From Tomocerus qinae (Eukaryota; Arthropoda; Collembola; Entomobryomorpha; Tomoceridae): DNA of 64,000 bases. How positions within the stretch are numbered: the stretch's first letter is position 1; the number at the start of each line of letters is the position of its first letter. The translations under genes were made by a program, and so were the position numbers. The stretch is from the NCBI GenBank assembly GCA_020055645.1, contig CM034546.1, positions 123,897,875 through 123,961,874 on the forward strand. The letters are read 5' to 3'. Under the pieces are notes generated by a model, which saw only the letters and a program-made list of their open reading frames with translations, searched no databases and was not told the DNA's origin. Shown piece by piece: positions 59,301 to 64,000 of this stretch.

Positions 59301-60341
59301 AGCTGATTTTAGTTCAGCGTAATGGAGATTTTATTTTAAACTAAAATCATATGGCTGCGAATTAACGTGTATGGCACACACAGGAATCTTAGTAAGGCAA
59401 AAAATTTCATCGAATAGTCGTACATTTGTATGGTACGTTATAGAAAACCGAGGGGTATTGTATGGTAAGTAAAGGACCTATGTATGGTACTAAGCCAAAA
59501 TTGTTCCTTAAAACATGTTACACTGCTGCGCTGCGTCTAGATACCATACAAATGTACGACTATTCGATGAAATTTCCTTAGATTATATAACTAGTACTGT
59601 AGATCTAGATGCGACATACGTTCACATGATTGAACTTTTGTTTACATTTGGAATTTGGGTAAACTGAGGCAAATACAAAAAATGCCGCTTGCCTAATACA
59701 ATATGACAATCTCAATATTCTCAATGTTGTCAAACAAATCAATTGAGCTTTTAAATTGCCCCGCCTTTTACCCAATTCACTCTTAAGTCTGTCCTTCGCA
59801 GGTCATAAAAATACAATACATTAAATGAATGGAGATGTCCAATCTATCCAAATCTACGGAAATTTCTTGCCATACAAAGATTCCTGTGTGTGCACTACAA
59901 ATTCCTATTTTCCCAAATCATATGGGAGGGTGTGTAGCTTTTAACAATACTTTGTCATAAGAATTTCAACAGAATTTATTTTAGCACCGCCCTCAATACT
60001 GGAAATATGTTTCTGGTCATATTTAAAACTGCATAATTCTGGTTAATTAACGAGTTGTACGATATACTATCATAACATTACATAATTATCGTTTTCAGGA
60101 TGTCCTGTTGTGCTAGGAGAGAAATGGGGTATGTTGCTTTCATTTTCTATTGAATTGTATAGGTGTATCCTATTAAATACTACTGTACGATACCTGTCAT
60201 TGTGTGTCTGCATGTTGTTACTGAATGAAAGTTGTACAAAGTTGATTTAACACTTTCTTTTCAATTTCAGTTGGAAACAAATGGATTCATAATAATTACA
60301 ACATTTTCCAACATAAATGCACATTGAATAAAGATGAGTGA
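56399..60341 (+). CDS. Prolyl 4-hydroxylase alpha subunit, cluster gene E
   Basis: Ten exons: 56399-56673, 56776-56954, 57117-57235, 57627-57848, 57931-58131, 58192-58629, 58722-58796, 59152-59287, 60099-60128, 60271-60341; 581 residues. Signal peptide MDYFALLTALILSNLNCIFC. Catalytic residues are HID, the distal His in AHHGGCP (WHGGCP in its sisters) and GEKWVGNKW. The residue after HID is Ala, as in gene F, where B, C and D have Pro. Exon 7 begins LQSTPDY. Intron 7 carries a MITE also present in gene F; intron 8 carries a nested palindrome (59374-59893). AATAAA (60327-60332) overlaps the last codons. Confidence 0.9.
58810..59009. mobile_element. MITE in P4H gene E, intron 7
   Basis: Inverted ends GGCTGTAATT and AATTACAGCGCC enclose a GC-richer interior with CAAATATCGGTTTTCGGGCGTCT. 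The same element begins at 63891 in the same intron of gene F. Confidence 0.6.
59374..59893. mobile_element. Nested palindromic element in P4H gene E, intron 8
   Basis: Outer inverted ends GCACACACAGGAATCTT (59374 onward and its complement to 59893). Inside the left part is a second inverted pair, TTTCATCGAATAGTCGTACA and its exact complement, spanning about 59407-59573 with arms of about 31 bases. No coding capacity. No clear flanking duplication was found for the outer ends. Confidence 0.6.
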
Positions 60342-61322
60342 AATTAATTGTGAAGTTAGAGTCTTTAATTACTCCTTCGCTTAAACATCATAATTTCTAT
60401 ATAAGTACAGCCCTAATAAATATATATAGGAAATATTAACACCATAATATTTTTCTGTACAAACATGAAATACTTTGTTTGAAGGTGTAATTTTGACCAG
60501 GAAATACTGATTTTTAAATATTTGTTAAAACTAACCAATGTCGATGACAAATTGGTAAATTAATTAAGTGTGCCAATTAATGAGCCTTGAAAATAAAATA
60601 ACCATACCTTTAACTTTATAAAATATATTTTAACAACCGTAAATTTATTCGATAGCACATCTTTACATAAACGTAGAGTGTGACATGCGCATGGAATTCT
60701 GTTGGCATTCTTCTATATATAGTTTGTTATTCAGATTTTTGATTTGTATGTAACTAACTTGCTTTTGAAATAAATTCCCTAAAAGTTGATGTTATCATGC
60801 TAGTACTTAGTACTAATTAATTATGAGTAATCAGAAACTACTAGCAGTAGACCTAACACAATGTGCTTGAAAAATATTGAACTAAGTAAATCTCTAGCGA
60901 CTACCCGTAAGAATTTCATCAATAGATCGTTGGCTATTTAGTAGACCAATTTTTGATGCTTATGCGTGTTGAATTGTAAAGCAAAATCAGTACTGGTAGT
61001 CTAATCATTACAAAACGATGCGGACAGCTGCTATATAAGGAATTCAATACGCATGTGTCACTTTACGTTCATACTATAGTCATGATTACTAGTCCAAAGC
61101 ACTTCATAGCAGTATAGCGAACTACACTAGTGAGTAATATTATTATGATAGCTCAAGTAAGGACTCGTCTGCTCTTACTAGTCACCTATTGAAAGATTTG
61201 AATAGAGCATCTGTACGAGTAACGTATAAGTAAAAAGAGAAATTGTAAATTGTGTAACATAATTTATGGTTTGTTGAATTAAAATATGTAAATATATACC
61301 GCTATATATTTATGACGCTGCA
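60342..61322. other. Spacer between P4H genes E and F
   Basis: No gene recognised. Segments resemble the spacers after genes A, B and D, consistent with whole-unit duplication. Confidence 0.5.
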
Positions 61323-61374
61323 AAAGCCCGACAATACAATTAATGCTATTAAAATGAGAAAGTCTGCCAATATT
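61323..61374 (+). promoter_or_regulatory. Core-promoter block of P4H gene F, initiator altered
   Basis: AAGCCCGACAATACAATTAA, TGCTATTAAAATGAGAAA, then AGTCTGCCAATATT where the sisters have AGTCAGTCAATATT, so the initiator-like TCAGTC is lost. Confidence 0.4.
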
Positions 61375-61468
61375 CACATTACCTGACGTAAAATATTAGC
61401 GCTAAGCTTTTTTAACACTTCGCATCAAGTAAGAGAGAAATAACTCTTAAACCTCCCAAAACTAAGTT

Positions 61469-64000
61469 ATGGATTACTTCGCATTGCTTACAGCTTTAAT
61501 TTTGAGTAATCTTAACTGTATCTCTTGCACAGAGTCTAACGAGACTAGTGATGGAACTTCAGAGCTAAAGAATACAAATCTAACTTCTGAAAGTGAAAAT
61601 AATGAGAATAATGACACTTACTGGCATAGCTATACTTATTCACCTATCGATTTGTGGAAATTGGTTAAACACGAGGAAAATTTATTTGCAGTGGTGAAAC
61701 AGTACGTCGCAAAATTAGATCATGAGCCGGAACATTTTTTCCAAAGGTAAAATATTGTGCATTGTCTGTAGCAAAAGAGTATAAAATGCTTCCTCTAAAT
61801 TATATACAAAATATAAAAGTGAATATTGTGGTAGGTATATTGCAGATTATGAAGATAGCTCAGCAATGGCTTACAAAGCCTGGAATAGCTCAAGTACGAA
61901 GAAAAGGAGTTTCATTATCCACACCAACCCTCTCTTATCCTACAGAATGATATGGCGTTTTGTAACTGACTTAACTAGCATTAAAGATGTTTTACTTTCC
62001 AGTGAAGATTCGGGTAACAAAAATTAATTCAGTTCTTTTCTTCATAATGGGCTAACTTTTAAGTCCAAAAATACTATTATTAATATTATTATAATTCAAC
62101 AGAAATTGTGACTGCGTTTGATAAGCATAAGCCAAGACTTTGGCCAACTCAGGAGGATTTAAACAATTCTATGAACAGTATACTCAATATACATTTTGTG
62201 TATGACCTAAATGTAAACGAGGTTAGTGAATTGATTTTGTCGACTAAAATATAACACACCTGTTTGTGACAGTACGGCAGTTAAGATTAATTGAGCACAT
62301 TAAAGGCACTATTAATTATTGTATTTCTAAACTGCTTTAATGTCTACGGCTTCGCCGTGTAAGTGAAACCGAAGAAGATACCGGGAAGTGAACAGTGAAA
62401 GGGATTTAGGCGAAAAAGAAATAAAAGAACATGGGAGGGGGGGAAAAGAGGGAAGACAAATTTTTTCTGCTTCGTGAAATTTTTTTTTAATTTTTAACTT
62501 TTCGCTTAACTTCAAAATTGTACAAAAAAATAGCGCTTCTTTAGAAATGCAGTTTGATTTGTATTGAAGAAAACTTTTCCTAAAACCTTGGAAGTATTTT
62601 GGTAATATTTTGGACGCTGGTAGAAAACAAAATTTTCAAAAGCGCAGAGCAAAAACAGATTTGGAAATATAATATGATGTGGTAAAATTTGTATTTACAC
62701 CTTTCAGCTTGCCAATGGAATTATTTCGAATGGGGTTACGAATACAAGTCTTTCAGCAATTCATTGTTTTGAGATTTCGAATCATGCTTTGAGTGATTGG
62801 AAATTTACTCTTGCTTTTGAATGGTTGGAAGTAGCAGAAAATAAAAGGTTAGCTGTTATTGGACACCCGGTATTGGATTATCTTGAAGGAGGAGAAGTGG
62901 CAAAACTTCGAGAGCATATCATCGCAGACGTAAGAACTGCTAAAATAAGTTGACAATTTTTTAGATAGTTGACAAAAATGAAAATAATTGTCTCTTACTG
63001 TTAACAGCACGACAGGTATTGGATTGAAGATATACCTAATCATTCCAACCTTTACACATATTTAAATAAGATAGACTCGGGCTACATTTTGACTACTCAA
63101 AAGTCAATTCTCCAAAAGAATTTTATAGGCAAAGGGCGGGGAGAGAAAGTACTGTCCCTTGATGATGTCTCAGCCTTCTCTACTTTATGCAAAGGAGGAA
63201 ATTTACAAGTACGTGAATATTAATAATGGTATTACTGAATACTGAAAAAGAATTTAAACCTAATTTGTATTTAAGTCTGAGAAGGAGAAGGCGGAGCTAT
63301 ATTGCTGGTACGAATCTAAAATAAATCCAGCATGGTATATCAACCCACAAAAGATGGAACTCTTTAGCAAGGAGCCGTATATATTTCTAGTGTATGACTT
63401 CATTGGGGATGAATTAATAAAATATTTGAAGAAGGAGGCCGTTCCAAATTTGGAAAGGGCTAGGATCAGTTATCCAAAGGGCAGCACAGAATATCTGCTC
63501 CCGGAGGAAACCACTAAATTCAATATCTCTGAAGCAAGAACGTCCATGTTCTCTTGGCTCTACGAACCAGCGTATATAGGATTGCCAGTGCTGATTAAGA
63601 AAATTGGTTACCTTACTGGCCTAATACCATCAGATAGAATAGAAAGAAGTATTAATTTCTTCCAAATTGCAGCGTACGCCACCGGGGGAAGTTTTAATGT
63701 TCACGTAGACGCAGTAGGTAGAAATAATTATTTTTTTGGCTTAGAGTGTTTCTAGGAGAAATGTGTATTTCGTTGTGCTATTATCATATTTAGATGGCAA
63801 CAAACCAGGAATTTGAGGTCGATCTGAGGAACACTATTGGGGACCGATTAGCCACCTTTATGCTTTACGTAAGTACAAATAAAATACCGGGGCTGTAATT
63901 TCTTATTTGGAGGCCAAGAGGGGCGCCATATGCTTAATTTTTGGTGCATTAATCTGTCACCAAAGACGAAAGGCGTCCAAATATCGCTTTTCGGGCATCT
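61469..64000 (+). CDS. Prolyl 4-hydroxylase alpha subunit, cluster gene F (3' end outside window)
   Basis: Seven exons are inside the window: 61469-61746, 61835-62013, 62103-62221, 62708-62929, 63008-63208, 63276-63713, 63794-63868. By comparison with its sisters, three more exons (distal His, 2-oxoglutarate Lys, C terminus) lie beyond 64000. Signal peptide MDYFALLTALILSNLNCISC. HVD is present at the end of exon 6, followed by Ala as in gene E. Variable segment YPKGSTEYLLPEETTKFN is its own type. Exon 4 has ISNGVTNTSLSAIHCFEISNH, with Asn for the usual Lys. Intron 3 (62222-62707) carries a GA-rich stretch at about 62395-62460. Closest overall to gene E. Confidence 0.85.
63891..64000. mobile_element. 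MITE in P4H gene F, intron 7 (partial)
   Basis: Begins GGCTGTAATTTCTTATTTGG and continues with CGCCATATGCTTAATTTTTGG and CGCTTTTCGGGCATCT, matching the gene E copy at 58810; cut by the window end. Confidence 0.55.

Noticed and set aside
62395..62515. GA-rich stretch in P4H gene F intron 3 as an exon
   Set aside because: Exons 3 and 4 already join in phase as in the sister genes; the stretch is low-complexity.
1..64000. CRISPR arrays, bacterial operons, rRNA or tRNA genes
   Set aside because: None seen. The tandem repeats lack CRISPR spacing, and no tRNA-like A/B-box pair stood out by eye, though a covariance search was not possible.

Overview
The window is eukaryotic and almost certainly from an arthropod. 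It is AT-rich, every recognisable gene but one is split by short GT-AG introns, and the content is typical: a tandem cluster of secreted prolyl 4-hydroxylase alpha subunits, a CYP2-type P450, a chemoreceptor-like 7-TM protein, many small hAT-like elements and a non-LTR retrotransposon. A non-insect hexapod such as a springtail would fit, but that is an inference from gene style. Exon models were joined by hand from splice sites and reading phase.

Layout. 1-750: 3' end of a histidine-rich gene with two alternative last exons. 2631-3932 (-): intronless DUF4419 gene. 4-12 kb: no gene recognised, with two palindromic MITEs. 11992-15043: P450 in eight exons. 16545-21184 and 23816-26173: two tandem ten-exon genes that join an N-terminal four-transmembrane module to a complete receptor-type tyrosine kinase domain with no extracellular ligand domain. 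This is the most unusual content of the window. 27697-28585: secreted or membrane DM4/12-like protein ending in KDEL. 29154 to the window end: six tandem P4H-alpha genes (A-F) with identical ten-exon architecture; F runs off the edge. A gustatory-receptor-like gene (37332-38793, -) and a foldback element (39251-40500) lie between B and C.

A 5.1-kb non-LTR retrotransposon (41858-47001, antisense) sits in gene C at the exon 1 splice donor. Its target-site duplication carries the exon/intron junction, so a donor is present at both ends. Its ORF1 and ORF2 lie in one frame separated by a single TGA.

Functionally, the P4H genes encode secretory-pathway collagen-type prolyl hydroxylases with catalytic His-x-Asp, distal His and 2-oxoglutarate Lys intact. 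They differ mainly in one short hypervariable segment, which suggests substrate diversification. The kinase pair and the P4H cluster both grew by tandem segmental duplication; related upstream blocks, shared intron MITEs and a decayed P4H last exon behind each kinase gene record this.
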